From positions 1 to 56,850 of the forward strand of contig JACPUE010000022.1 in the NCBI GenBank assembly GCA_016192425.1: DNA of 56,850 nt. Reading direction: 5' to 3'. Below, piece after piece: positions 47,830 through 56,366 of the stretch (position 1 is the stretch's first letter; each line of letters starts with the position of its first letter). The notes under the pieces were generated by a model. It was not told where the DNA came from, made no database searches, and saw only the letters and a list, made by a program, of their open reading frames with translations. Source of the DNA: Burkholderiales bacterium (GTDB taxonomy: Bacteria; Pseudomonadota; Gammaproteobacteria; Burkholderiales; Burkholderiaceae_C). Made by a program: the position numbers and the translations under genes.

Positions 47830-48109
47830 ACACAAGATCCCTACAAATTGGCAAACAAAATACCGGTTGACACAAATTCGCTTCTGATATTTCAGAAAGC
47901 GCTTCCAAGCAGCCGCGCACTTTATCTGTGTTTGCTTTCACGCCGGGCATTCGCAACACTCATTTACCTCACAGAACATATTTCAACAATTTACCGAGTG
48001 GTGGCGGTTTTTCGTGCCGATCTGGCGTGGGCACCAACGTCCATCCGTGACACTCCCCCGAGGCCGACGCACCGGGCCGTTGCTCTGCAGCCCCAGGGGC
48101 GCATGGCGC
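47830..48109. other. Intergenic stretch without recognised gene
   Basis: About 280 bp of lower GC content between the DUF2846 gene and the rpsU promoter. No coding frame with a ribosome site and no clear regulatory site was seen; it should hold the promoter of the DUF2846 gene. Confidence 0.5.
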
Positions 48110-48137
48110 TTGCCGTTTGTGTCACAAGGGCTATAAT
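48110..48137 (+). promoter_or_regulatory. Sigma-70 promoter of rpsU
   Basis: TTGCCG (48110-48115), 16-bp spacer, TATAAT (48132-48137). The predicted leader of about 135 nt has a CCTCCAGG/CCTGGAG stem near 48221-48243 and no open frame before the rpsU ATG. Confidence 0.75.
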
Positions 48138-48278
48138 GCTCGGCTTTGCTGGCACTCGCCCCGTCGGCCAAATACTAGTTACAGTCACTGACTGAGACGG
48201 GGGAACCCGCCGCGCACGGCCTCCAGGCCCGATCTTCCTGGAGACCCTCTGCGGGCACATTTTGGAAAACATTAGCTA

Positions 48279-48491
48279 ATGACCACCATCCGTGTAAAAG
48301 AGAACGAGCCCTTTGACGTTGCCCTGCGCCGCTTCAAGCGCACCATCGAAAAGCTGGGCCTGCTGACCGACCTGCGCGCCCGCGAGTTCTACGAGAAGCC
48401 CACCGCCGAGCGCAAGCGCAAGAAGGCTGCCGCCGTCAAGCGCCACTACAAGCGCGTGCGCAGCATGCAGCTGCCCAAGAAGCTGTACTGA
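48279..48491 (+). CDS. rpsU: 30S ribosomal protein S21
   Basis: 70 residues, basic, with [20 protein letters not shown] and a lysine/arginine-rich end [16 protein letters not shown] typical of bS21. It binds the small subunit near the anti-Shine-Dalgarno region and influences initiation. It is followed by a strong terminator and then yqeY, the common bacterial order. Confidence 0.97.
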
Positions 48492-48522
48492 TCGCAGCCC
48501 GGCGTTCTTTTCGACGCCCACG

Positions 48523-48557
48523 AAACCCGCGCTAGGGACGCCAAGCGCGGGTTTTTT
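48523..48557 (+). terminator. Intrinsic terminator after rpsU
   Basis: AAACCCGCGCT/AGCGCGGGTTT stem with a 10-nt loop and a TTTTTT tail (48552-48557). yqeY begins 20 bp later, so read-through or a second promoter is needed for its expression. Confidence 0.85.
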
Positions 48558-48577
48558 ATTTTTCACTGGAGCAAATC

Positions 48578-49024
48578 ATGAGCCTCAAGGACCAGATCAC
48601 CGAAGACATGAAAACCGCCATGCGCGCCAAGGACAGCGAGCGCCTGGGCACCATCCGCCTGCTGCAGGCCGCGATGAAGCAGAAGGAAGTGGACGAGCGC
48701 ATCACGCTGGACGACGTGGCCGTCGTCGCCATCGTGGACAAGCTCATCAAGCAGCGCAAGGACAGCATTGCCGCCTTCGAGGGCGCGGGCCGCCAGGACC
48801 TGGCCGACAAGGAAAAGGCCGAAATGACCGTGCTGCAGGCCTACCTGCCCGCGCGCATGTCCGAAGCCGAGGTGGCCGCCGCCGTCCAGGCCATCGTGGC
48901 CGAAGTCGGCGCCAAGGGCCCGGGCGACATGGGCAAGGTGATGGGTGTGGTCAAGACGCGCCTGGCCGGCAAGGCCGACATGGGCCAGGTGTCGGCGGCA
49001 GTGAAGGCAGCGCTGGCGGGCTGA
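48578..49024 (+). CDS. yqeY: YqeY/GatB-related protein
   Basis: 148 residues, all-helical. The sequence MSLKDQITEDMKTAMRAKD, RLGTIRLLQAAMKQKEVDER and KGPGDMGKVMGVVKTRLAG is that of the YqeY family, related to the tail of GatB/Asn-tRNA amidotransferase. A role near tRNA amidation or translation is suspected but not shown. A TGGAG ribosome site precedes the ATG. Confidence 0.92.
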   Translation: MSLKDQITEDMKTAMRAKDSERLGTIRLLQAAMKQKEVDERITLDDVAVVAIVDKLIKQRKDSIAAFEGAGRQDLADKEKAEMTVLQAYLPARMSEAEVAAAVQAIVAEVGAKGPGDMGKVMGVVKTRLAGKADMGQVSAAVKAALAG

Positions 49025-49060
49025 GGGCCTGGTATTTTTGCTGGGGCAGGCGCAGATTTG

Positions 49061-49120
49061 CTATTTATTTGATAGCTGCTTGCGCTTGCTGCAGAAGCGC
49101 TATAGGCCATTTTTATTCAT
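49061..49120 (-). repeat. Dispersed ~60-bp repeat, copy 5
   Basis: Minus strand: AAAAATGGCCTATAGCGC, AAGCGCAAGCAGCTATCAAA. It lies between yqeY and the alcohol dehydrogenase gene, whose 3' ends converge here. Confidence 0.8.
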
Positions 49121-49167
49121 AAATTTCAGGCATCCCAAGATACCGCGTTCGGGCCCTGAACCGGCGC

Positions 49168-50190
49168 CTATCCGAAGCGCACCACCACCTTGCCAAAGGC
49201 GCCGCGCCCCAGGTGGGCAAAGGCCGCGGGCACCTCATCGGCCATGTATTCGCCCGCGATGACAGGCTGCAGCCCGGTGGCATCCACGGCACGCACCAGG
49301 TCTTCCAGCGCACGCCGGTGGCCTACGCTGATACCTTGCACCGTGGCCCGGCCCATGAGGAAGTCATAGACCGAGGCGCTCACCGTGTCCCCGGCCAGCG
49401 TGCCGATGACCGATACGCGCCCTCCCGCGCGCAGTGCCTGCATGGAGCGGCCCAGGTTCGCACCGCCCACAGTTTCCAACACCTGATCGGCACCCCGGCC
49501 ACCGGTCAGCGCCCGTACCTGTGCAGGCCAGTCAGCGTCGCGTGCCAGTGCGTGGGCAGCGCCCAGTGTCAGCACCTGCTCGCGCTTGGCGGCGTCGCCC
49601 GACACGACGATGGGCACCGCGCCGTGCATGCGTGCCACCTGCACGCCAAACAAGGCCACACCCCCCGTGCCGTGGATGAGCACCGTCTGCCCCGCACGCA
49701 ACCGGCCGGTTTCCACCAGCGCAAACCAAGCCGTGAGCCCCGCAATGGGCAAGGTGCTGGCGGCGGCAGGGTTCAGCGTGTCCGGCGCGGCCACGGCCCA
49801 GTCGGCATCCAGCAGCACATGCGATGCCAGCATGCCCGGCCCGGGCGCACCCAGCGGCACGGTGGAGGCAGGGCGCTCGCCGTCCAGCCAGCCGCCCCAG
49901 AAGGTACTCAGCACCTTGTCCCCAGGCCGCCAGCGGGTGACGCCTTCACCCACCGCCAACACGGTTCCTGCGAGGTCAGACGCTGGCACGCAAGGGAACG
50001 ACAAGGCCATGCCCATGCCATCGCGCGCCATCAGCAGGTCGCGGTAGTTCAAGGCCACCGCCTGCGTGCCCACCAGGATCTGGTGGGCTGAAGGCACTGG
50101 CATGGGGGCCTCCACACGCTCCAGGTGGGCCAGGCCAAAACGGGGCAACTGCCAGCGCTGCAAGGTGGCGGGAAGGGAGGAATCAGTCAT
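49168..50190 (-). CDS. Medium-chain dehydrogenase, quinone oxidoreductase-like
   Basis: 340 residues. The N-terminal part ALNYRDLLMARDGMGMA lacks the catalytic-zinc cysteine of classic alcohol dehydrogenases, and SDLAGTVLAVGEGVTRWRPG with GTGGVALFGVQVARMHGA gives the NAD(P)-binding QOR-type MDR fold. It probably reduces a small carbonyl or quinone. ATG at 50190 with GGGAGG upstream. Divergent from a LysR gene, its likely regulator. Confidence 0.88.
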   Translation of the reverse strand: MTDSSLPATLQRWQLPRFGLAHLERVEAPMPVPSAHQILVGTQAVALNYRDLLMARDGMGMALSFPCVPASDLAGTVLAVGEGVTRWRPGDKVLSTFWGGWLDGERPASTVPLGAPGPGMLASHVLLDADWAVAAPDTLNPAAASTLPIAGLTAWFALVETGRLRAGQTVLIHGTGGVALFGVQVARMHGAVPIVVSGDAAKREQVLTLGAAHALARDADWPAQVRALTGGRGADQVLETVGGANLGRSMQALRAGGRVSVIGTLAGDTVSASVYDFLMGRATVQGISVGHRRALEDLVRAVDATGLQPVIAGEYMADEVPAAFAHLGRGAFGKVVVRFG

Positions 50191-50298
50191 GTTCACGCTC
50201 CAGATAAATGAATTACAAAGAAACAATGCCATGCTATTGGCGCCTGATAGTCTCTGGTGGTTCGTTTTTATCCCATTACTGGAGAATAAAATTCACCA

Positions 50299-51243
50299 AT
50301 GAGCGAACGATTGCAAGGCATTGAGGCGTTTGTCGCAGCGGCGGAGACAGGCAGTTTTGCCCTGGCAGCGGTACGTCTGGGCCGCACCCGATCTGCTGTG
50401 GGCAAGAGCATTGCGCGGCTGGAGCGCAGGCTTTCGGTGCGGCTCTTTCACCGCACCACGCGCAGCCAGAGCCTGACCGACGACGGCCAGGCCTACTACG
50501 AGCGCTCTCGGCGGGCACTGGACGAACTGGATGCGGCCGACGCCATGGTGGAAGCTGGCCGCCACGAACCCGTGGGCACGCTGCGCATAAGCATGCAGGC
50601 GCTGTTCGGTCGGATCTGTGTGGCGCCGCTACTGATGCAACTTGCGTGCGACCATGAGAGACTGCGGCTGGATCTGCAGTTCAGCGACCGCCGGGTGGAC
50701 CTGGTGGAGGAGCGTGTGGATCTGGCCATCCGCAGCGGGCCGCTGGACGACAGCAGCACACTGGCAGCCCGCCTGTTGGGGTACCAATGGATGGGCCTGT
50801 ACGCCGCACCCGACTACCTGGCGCGCCACGGTCATCCCACCGATTGGCAGGCACTGGTGGACACGGCGCCCAGCCACCACTTCTGCAGCTATGGCCGCGA
50901 CGAGCAGCGCCCGCCAACATGGCTGTACCACGACGGCGCCACCGGCGAACTGCGCACGTTTTCGGTGCCCGCGCGTATACGCTGCGACAGCCTGGAGGTC
51001 GTGGCCGCCAGTGCCATCGCTGGACTAGGAATCGCACGGCTACCGCAGTGGCTGGCTGCGCAGGCGGTGGCAGCCGGTACATTGGTTCCGCTGTTCAGCG
51101 AGGCCCGGCCCTTTGGTTACGCTCTGCATGCCGTATGGCCCAGCGCACGCGCGCTGCCGCGCCGCACGCGTGTGGTGATCGACACCTTGGCCGCCCAACT
51201 CCCATCCGTGCTGGAGCCTGCGCACAGCCTATCCATCGCCTAG
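50299..51243 (+). CDS. LysR-family transcriptional regulator
   Basis: 314 residues with a full N-terminal helix-turn-helix (FVAAAETGSFALAAVRLGRTRSA) and a C-terminal ligand-binding domain (ERLRLDLQFSDRRVDLVEER, LAIRSGPLDDSSTLAARL). Divergent from the MDR gene, with a 108-bp shared region likely holding its operator, the usual LysR pairing. Start at 50299. Confidence 0.9.
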   Translation: MSERLQGIEAFVAAAETGSFALAAVRLGRTRSAVGKSIARLERRLSVRLFHRTTRSQSLTDDGQAYYERSRRALDELDAADAMVEAGRHEPVGTLRISMQALFGRICVAPLLMQLACDHERLRLDLQFSDRRVDLVEERVDLAIRSGPLDDSSTLAARLLGYQWMGLYAAPDYLARHGHPTDWQALVDTAPSHHFCSYGRDEQRPPTWLYHDGATGELRTFSVPARIRCDSLEVVAASAIAGLGIARLPQWLAAQAVAAGTLVPLFSEARPFGYALHAVWPSARALPRRTRVVIDTLAAQLPSVLEPAHSLSIA

Positions 51244-51278
51244 CGGACATCCCCGCACCCAAACCTCCAACCGCAGCC

Positions 51279-51880
51279 CTACGACTGGAACAGGCCTTTC
51301 TGCCGAAAGGCCTCCTGCAAGAACTCCACGCACACCCGCACCTTGGCCGAGCGCTCCGGCCGCGTGGGGTACACGGCCCAGATATTGGCCTCCTGGCGCC
51401 ATTTGGGCAGCACCTGCACAAGCTGGCCGACGCGCAGCAGTGGCGCCACGTCCCACAACGAGCGCAGCACGATGCCATGCCCATCCACGGCCCACTGCAC
51501 TGCCATCTCGCCGTGGTTGGCCGAGAGCGGGCTGCGTACCTTCACCGCCTGCTCCTGGGCGCCGCAGCGCAGGCGCCAGACACCGAAGGGGTGATCGCGC
51601 TCCTTGATCACCAGGCAGTCGTGCCCCGGCAGCTCTGCCAGCGTGCGCGCCGCGCCGCTTCAGATAGGCCGGTGCCGCACACAGCACACGGTGGTTGTCG
51701 GCCCGGCCTGCAGGTGCGGCTGGAGGTGTTCGACCGGCTGGCGGATGTGGCGGGCGAGGGCTTCGACCTGGATGTGCGGGTGGGTGACGACATTGCCCCG
51801 CACCTGATCGCGCGGCGCCGGGGTGGCGCTGCACCCACTGCGACAGATCAGTCCACAGGCAATGGATTGTATTAATGCGG
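51279..51880 (-). pseudogene. LysR regulator remnant with internal micro-inversion
   Basis: On the minus strand the effector-binding domain of a LysR protein is in pieces: DLSQWVQRHPG (about 51850-51823), then 121 bp (51702-51822) lying in the opposite orientation, then ADNHRVLCAAPAYLKRRG (to about 51646) and, after a one-base frame change, RTLAELPGHDCLVIKERDHP to the stop at 51279. The inverted part reads LQVRLEVFDRLADVAGEGFD on the plus strand. CCCGGC and GCCGGG bound it, and turning it back joins all parts in frame. The N-terminal helix-turn-helix is absent. It faces a tartrate/malate dehydrogenase gene whose relatives have divergent LysR regulators (DmlR type). Confidence 0.82.
51702..51822. 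other. 121-bp inverted segment with CCCGGC/GCCGGG ends
   Basis: CCCGGC at 51702-51707 and GCCGGG at 51817-51822 are the ends of the inverted part of the LysR remnant. Restoring it gives the joins QRHPG-LQVRLEV and LIARRR-ADNHRVL without frame loss. Confidence 0.8.
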
Positions 51881-51929
51881 CTTCCAAAGAAGAATACCGC
51901 CATCCCTCATCCACAACACCAGGAGCACC

Positions 51930-53021
51930 ATGCCCCCCACGTACCACATCGCCGTGATTCCCGGCGACGGCATTGGCAAGGAAGTCATGCCCGAAGGCCT
52001 GCGCGCAGTGCGGGCCGCCGCCCAGCGCTTTGGCATGGCGCTGGAACTGCACACGATGGAATGGGCCAGCTGCGACCACTACCTGCAGCACGGCCAGATG
52101 ATGCCCGACGACTGGAAGGCGCAACTGCAGGGCATGGACGCGATCTTCTTCGGCGCCGTGGGCTGGCCCGCCACGGTGCCCGACCACGTTTCGCTGTGGG
52201 GCTCGCTGCTCAAGTTCCGCCGCGAATTTGACCAGTACATCAACCTGCGCCCGGTGCGCCTGTTCGAGGGCGTACCCTGCCCGCTCGCGGGCCGCAAGCC
52301 CGGCGACATCGACTACCTGGTGGTGCGCGAGAACACCGAGGGCGAGTACACCGCGCTGGGCGGCATCATGTACGAGGGCACGGAGCGCGAGATCGTGATC
52401 CAGGAGTCTGTCTACTCGCGCCACGGCGCAGAGCGCCTGCTGAAGTTCGCCTTCGACCTGGCACAAAAACGCCCGCGCAAGCACCTGACCCTGGCCACCA
52501 AGAGCAACGGCATTGCCATTGCCATGCCCTGGTGGGACCAGCGCGCCGAAGACGTGGCCAGGGCCTACCCCGAGGTGACGCTGGACAAGCAGCATATCGA
52601 CATCCTGACCGCACGCTTCGTGCTGCAGCCGGGGCGCTTCGACGTGGTCGCCGCCACCAACCTGTTTGGCGACATTCTTTCCGACCTGGGCCCCGCCACC
52701 ACCGGCACCATCGGCCTGGCGCCATCGGCCAACCTCAACCCCGAGCGCCGTTTTCCCAGCCTGTTCGAGCCCGTGCACGGCTCGGCGCCCGACATCTACG
52801 GCCGCAATATCGCCAACCCCATCGCCATGGTGTGGTCCGGCGCGCTGATGCTGGACTTCCTCACCCACGGCCAGGGCGCAGGCCGCGCAGCGCACGACGC
52901 CATCGTGGCGGCCATCGAAGACGTGCTGCGCAGCGGCCCGCGCACGCCTGACCTGGGCGGTACGGCCAGCACCACGCAGGTGGGCGAGGCGATTGCAGCA
53001 CACATCACCAACGCTTGTTGA
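51930..53021 (+). CDS. Tartrate dehydrogenase/D-malate dehydrogenase family
   Basis: 363 residues of the isocitrate/isopropylmalate dehydrogenase superfamily, oxidatively decarboxylating a 2-hydroxyacid with NAD and Mn/Mg. The start MPPTYHIAVIPGDGIGKEV, VRENTEGEYTALGG, LATKSNGIAIAMPWWDQR and FEPVHGSAPDIYGRNIANP place it in the TtuC/DmlA group; tartrate and D-malate cannot be told apart from sequence alone. It is adjacent to a broken LysR remnant, so its normal control may be lost. Confidence 0.9.
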   Translation: MPPTYHIAVIPGDGIGKEVMPEGLRAVRAAAQRFGMALELHTMEWASCDHYLQHGQMMPDDWKAQLQGMDAIFFGAVGWPATVPDHVSLWGSLLKFRREFDQYINLRPVRLFEGVPCPLAGRKPGDIDYLVVRENTEGEYTALGGIMYEGTEREIVIQESVYSRHGAERLLKFAFDLAQKRPRKHLTLATKSNGIAIAMPWWDQRAEDVARAYPEVTLDKQHIDILTARFVLQPGRFDVVAATNLFGDILSDLGPATTGTIGLAPSANLNPERRFPSLFEPVHGSAPDIYGRNIANPIAMVWSGALMLDFLTHGQGAGRAAHDAIVAAIEDVLRSGPRTPDLGGTASTTQVGEAIAAHITNAC

Positions 53022-53134
53022 GGAACCGATGGGGTGCGGCAGCGCTCTGACGGTGCTTGAGCCCATGGCGGCAGCACCTGCCCCTCGGCCCTCAACCGAT
53101 ACACTCCTGCCCACCCGCAAAGCACCACGCGCCC

Positions 53135-54199
53135 ATGCACACCCTTCCCTGGCTGCGCCCCTTCGCCCTTTTGAGCCTTGTCGGCCTTGCCGCTTGCAGC
53201 GCCCCCCGCACCGCACCGCCCCAGGCTGCCGGCGCCCCCGTGACCAGCGCCTCTGCGCCTGCGGCGGTGCCCCTCAAGGTGGGCATCGCCCTGGGTGGTG
53301 GCGCCGCCAAGGGGTTTGCGCACATTGGTGTGCTCAAGATGCTGGAGGCCAACGGCCTGGCGCCAGCCGTGGTGGCGGGTACCAGCGCAGGCAGTGTGGT
53401 GGGTGCGCTGTACGCCAGCGGCATGAATGCCTTCGATCTGCAAGAAAAAGCCGTGGCACTGGACGAATCCAAGATCCGTGACCTGCAACTGTCTTCCGGG
53501 GGGCTGGTGCAGGGCCAGAAACTGGAAGACTACGTGAACGAGCAGGTACGCCGCAAACCGCTGGAGCAATTGCCCAAACCCTTTGTGGCCGTGGCCACGC
53601 GCCTGGAGGATGGCGAGCGCACGGTGTTTGCGCGTGGCAACACGGGGCAGGCCGTGCGAGCGTCCAGCAGCGTGCCGGGCGTGTTCCAGCCCGTGGCCAT
53701 TGGCGCACACCACTTTGTGGATGGCGGCATCGTCAGCCCGGTGCCGGTGGATGCAGCACGCCAACTGGGTGCCGATCTGGTGATTGCCGTGGATATTTCC
53801 AACAAGGCGCGCGGCAAGGCGCCCGAACACATGCTGGGCGCGCTGAACCAGTCGATCGCCATCATGGGCCAGAAACTGGGCCAGGCCGAACTGGCGCGCG
53901 CCGACGTGGTGATCCGCCCCAAGGTGCTGGACATGGGCCCGGCCGACTTCAGCCAGCGCGCCAGCGCCATCGTAGAGGGCGAAAAAGCCACCCTGGCTGC
54001 CATGCCGCAGATCCGCGAGCGCATTGCACAGCTGCAGGCAGCACGGGCGCAGGCGGCCCAGCAAGCGGTGCAGCAGGCCGCACTGGCCCGCCAGCAAGAA
54101 GCACAGGCCCGCCACCAGGCCTGCCTGGAGCAGCGCTCTGGCCTGCAGAAAATGGCGGGACTGGCCGGGCTGGACCACTCCTGCGGCACGGCACCATGA
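53135..54199 (+). CDS. Patatin-like phospholipase lipoprotein
   Basis: 354 residues. The signal ends VGLAAC, a lipobox, so it is membrane-anchored. The patatin domain shows the oxyanion loop GGGAAKGFAHIGVL, nucleophile GTSAGS and catalytic DGGIVSPVP, a Ser-Asp dyad; it is a RssA-like lipid acyl hydrolase. A long coiled C-terminal tail (AARAQAAQQAVQQAALARQ) is unusual for the family. Start at 53135. Confidence 0.9.
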   Translation: MHTLPWLRPFALLSLVGLAACSAPRTAPPQAAGAPVTSASAPAAVPLKVGIALGGGAAKGFAHIGVLKMLEANGLAPAVVAGTSAGSVVGALYASGMNAFDLQEKAVALDESKIRDLQLSSGGLVQGQKLEDYVNEQVRRKPLEQLPKPFVAVATRLEDGERTVFARGNTGQAVRASSSVPGVFQPVAIGAHHFVDGGIVSPVPVDAARQLGADLVIAVDISNKARGKAPEHMLGALNQSIAIMGQKLGQAELARADVVIRPKVLDMGPADFSQRASAIVEGEKATLAAMPQIRERIAQLQAARAQAAQQAVQQAALARQQEAQARHQACLEQRSGLQKMAGLAGLDHSCGTAP

Positions 54200-54217
54200 G
54201 CGCGAAGGATCAGGCTC

Positions 54218-55597
54218 TCAGCTTCCCGCCACCTTCATGCGGTTGATGAGCACCGAGCCCACTGTCTTGGCGCCAAAGGCGTAGGCGTCGGCACCCACGG
54301 CTTCCAGCCCCTGGAACATGGTCTTGAGGTTGCCCGCGATGGTGATCTCATGCACCGGAAAGGCGATCTGGCCGTTCTCCACCCAGAAGCCGCTGGCGCC
54401 GCGCGAGTAGTCGCCGGTCACATAGTTCACGCCCTGGCCCATGAGTTCGACGACAAACAGGCCGGTGCCCAGCTTTTTCAGCATGGACTGCAGGTCGTCG
54501 CCCGGCCGGGTCTGGCGCGAGACGAGCTGCAGGTTGTGCGAGCCGCCGGCGTTGCCCGTGGTCTTCATGCCCAGCTTGCGCGCCGAATAGCTGCTGAGGA
54601 AGTAGCCCTCCACGCGCCCGGCATCCACCACCTTGCGGGCCTGTACGCGCACGCCCTCTTCGTCAAACGGCGAACTGCCCTTGCCGCGCAGCACAAAGGG
54701 GTCTTCCAGAATGTCGATGTGCTTGGGAAAGATTTTCTTGCCCAGCGAATCGACCAGAAAGCTGCTCTTGCGGTAGAGCGCGCCGCCACTCACCGCCTGC
54801 ACGAACGAGCCCAGCAGCCCGGCGGCCAGGGGCGATTCGAACAGCACCGGGCATTCGGTGGTGGGAATCTTGCGGCTGTGCAGGCGCGAGAGCGCGCGCT
54901 GCGCCGCATAGCGCCCCACGGCAGCGGGGGAGGCCAGCTCCTGCGCACTGCGCTGCGAGCTGTACCAGGCGTCGCGCTGCATTTCGCCGTGTTTGCCGGG
55001 CAGCGAAGCGATGGGGGCCACCGACATGCTATGGCGCGAAGTGGCGTAGCCGCCGCGGAAGCCCCGCGTGTGTGCACTGAAGAAATGGCTTTGCTGTGCC
55101 GAAACGCCCGCACCTTCGCTGTTGGTAATGCGCTTATGCGTAGACAGTGCCGCAGCCTCGCACTCCAGCGCCAGGCGCGCGGCCTCTTCGCTGGTGATCT
55201 GCCAGGGGTGGAACAGGTCCAGGTCACGGTGCTCTGCAGTGGGGGCAATGTCGTCGGCCTCGGGCAGGCCGGCCACCGGGTCTTCGGCGGTGAAGCGGGC
55301 AATGTCGTAGGCGGCCTGCACGGTGCGCTCGATGGCCGCCTCGGAAAAATCAGACGTGCTGGCGTTGCCGCGCCGGTGGCCCAGGTACACCGTCACGCCC
55401 AGGGACTTGTCACGGTTGCGCTCCACGGTTTCCAGCTCGCCCTTGCGCACGCTGACCGACAGGCCGCAGCCCTCGGAGGCCTCGGCTCCGGCGTCGGTGG
55501 CGCCCAGCTTGCGCGCATGGCGCAGGGCAAGATCCACCAGGTGTTCAAACTGGGCGCGGGAATGGCTGAAGCCGGTATCAGAATGCGTATGGTTCAT
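54218..55597 (-). CDS. pmbA: PmbA metalloprotease-like protein
   Basis: 459 residues of the TldD/PmbA family, which matures microcin and degrades antitoxin in E. coli, in complex with TldD. Motifs include ARKLGATDAGAEASEG, YLGHRRGNASTSDFS, LPGKHGEMQRDAW and VELMGQGVNYVTGDYSRGASG. PmbA itself lacks the zinc motif of TldD, which fits. ATG at 55597 begins MNHTHSDTGFSHSR; 39 further upstream codons overlap the divergent gene region. Divergent from yjgA, the usual pairing in betaproteobacteria. Confidence 0.94.
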   Translation of the reverse strand: MNHTHSDTGFSHSRAQFEHLVDLALRHARKLGATDAGAEASEGCGLSVSVRKGELETVERNRDKSLGVTVYLGHRRGNASTSDFSEAAIERTVQAAYDIARFTAEDPVAGLPEADDIAPTAEHRDLDLFHPWQITSEEAARLALECEAAALSTHKRITNSEGAGVSAQQSHFFSAHTRGFRGGYATSRHSMSVAPIASLPGKHGEMQRDAWYSSQRSAQELASPAAVGRYAAQRALSRLHSRKIPTTECPVLFESPLAAGLLGSFVQAVSGGALYRKSSFLVDSLGKKIFPKHIDILEDPFVLRGKGSSPFDEEGVRVQARKVVDAGRVEGYFLSSYSARKLGMKTTGNAGGSHNLQLVSRQTRPGDDLQSMLKKLGTGLFVVELMGQGVNYVTGDYSRGASGFWVENGQIAFPVHEITIAGNLKTMFQGLEAVGADAYAFGAKTVGSVLINRMKVAGS

Positions 55598-55697
55598 GGC
55601 GGCAGCTATGATACTTGCCACTGCGGCCCTGCGCCGCGCGGAGCAGCATCGCACCGCCACGGCCCCGGCCAGCCCTCTTTTCCCCACCCATTGCACC

Positions 55698-56366
55698 ATG
55701 TCACGCAAACCCAAAAAAGGCTACTACGTGAAAGGCCAGTTCGTTGCCGAAGGCAGCGAACTGGACCTGCAGCTCAAGGCCGAACTCAAGGGCACGGAAA
55801 CCAGCCGAACCGACCTCAAGCGCGAAAGCGATGAGCTGCAGGAGCTGGGCAAAGACCTGCTCAGCCTGCGCGCCGATCTGTTCCAGCGCCTGCAGCTCCC
55901 CGAAACCCTGGTGCTGGCCCTGGGCGAAGCCCGGCGCATCACCAATTTCGAGGGCAAGCGCCGCCAGATGCAGTACGTGGGCAAGCTCATGCGCAAGCTC
56001 GATGAAACCACCGTGCAGGCCGTACGCGAGGCGCTGTCCGAGCAGCGCAGCGGCCCGGCGCGCGAAACCCTGGCCTTGCACCAGGCCGAGCACTGGCGCG
56101 ACGAACTCATTGCCCGCGATGGCGCCCAGGCCGAGTGGATCGCCCAGTTCCCGGACACCGATATCCAGCAACTGCGCGCCCTGGTGCGCCAGGCACGCAA
56201 GGACGCACCGCCCGCGCACGAAGCCGCCGTGGCACAGTCCCAAGGCCAGGCCCTTCGCAAGGGCCGCGCCTACCGCGAACTGTTCGCCCTGCTGCGCACC
56301 CAGTTGAGCGCCCAGGCCGACGATGCGCCAGACCACAACACCGACGCCGAAGAGCCCAATGACTGA
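55698..56366 (+). CDS. yjgA: YjgA/DarP ribosome-associated protein (DUF615)
   Basis: 222 residues. DUF615 proteins bind the late 50S precursor. The sequence ESDELQELGKDLLSLRADL, ALGEARRITNFEGKRRQMQY and VGKLMRKLDETTVQAV is typical. The ATG at 55698 gives MSRKPKKGYYVKGQFV. Its last 8 bases overlap the mog start (ATGACTGA), so the two genes are co-translated. Confidence 0.93.
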   Translation: MSRKPKKGYYVKGQFVAEGSELDLQLKAELKGTETSRTDLKRESDELQELGKDLLSLRADLFQRLQLPETLVLALGEARRITNFEGKRRQMQYVGKLMRKLDETTVQAVREALSEQRSGPARETLALHQAEHWRDELIARDGAQAEWIAQFPDTDIQQLRALVRQARKDAPPAHEAAVAQSQGQALRKGRAYRELFALLRTQLSAQADDAPDHNTDAEEPND

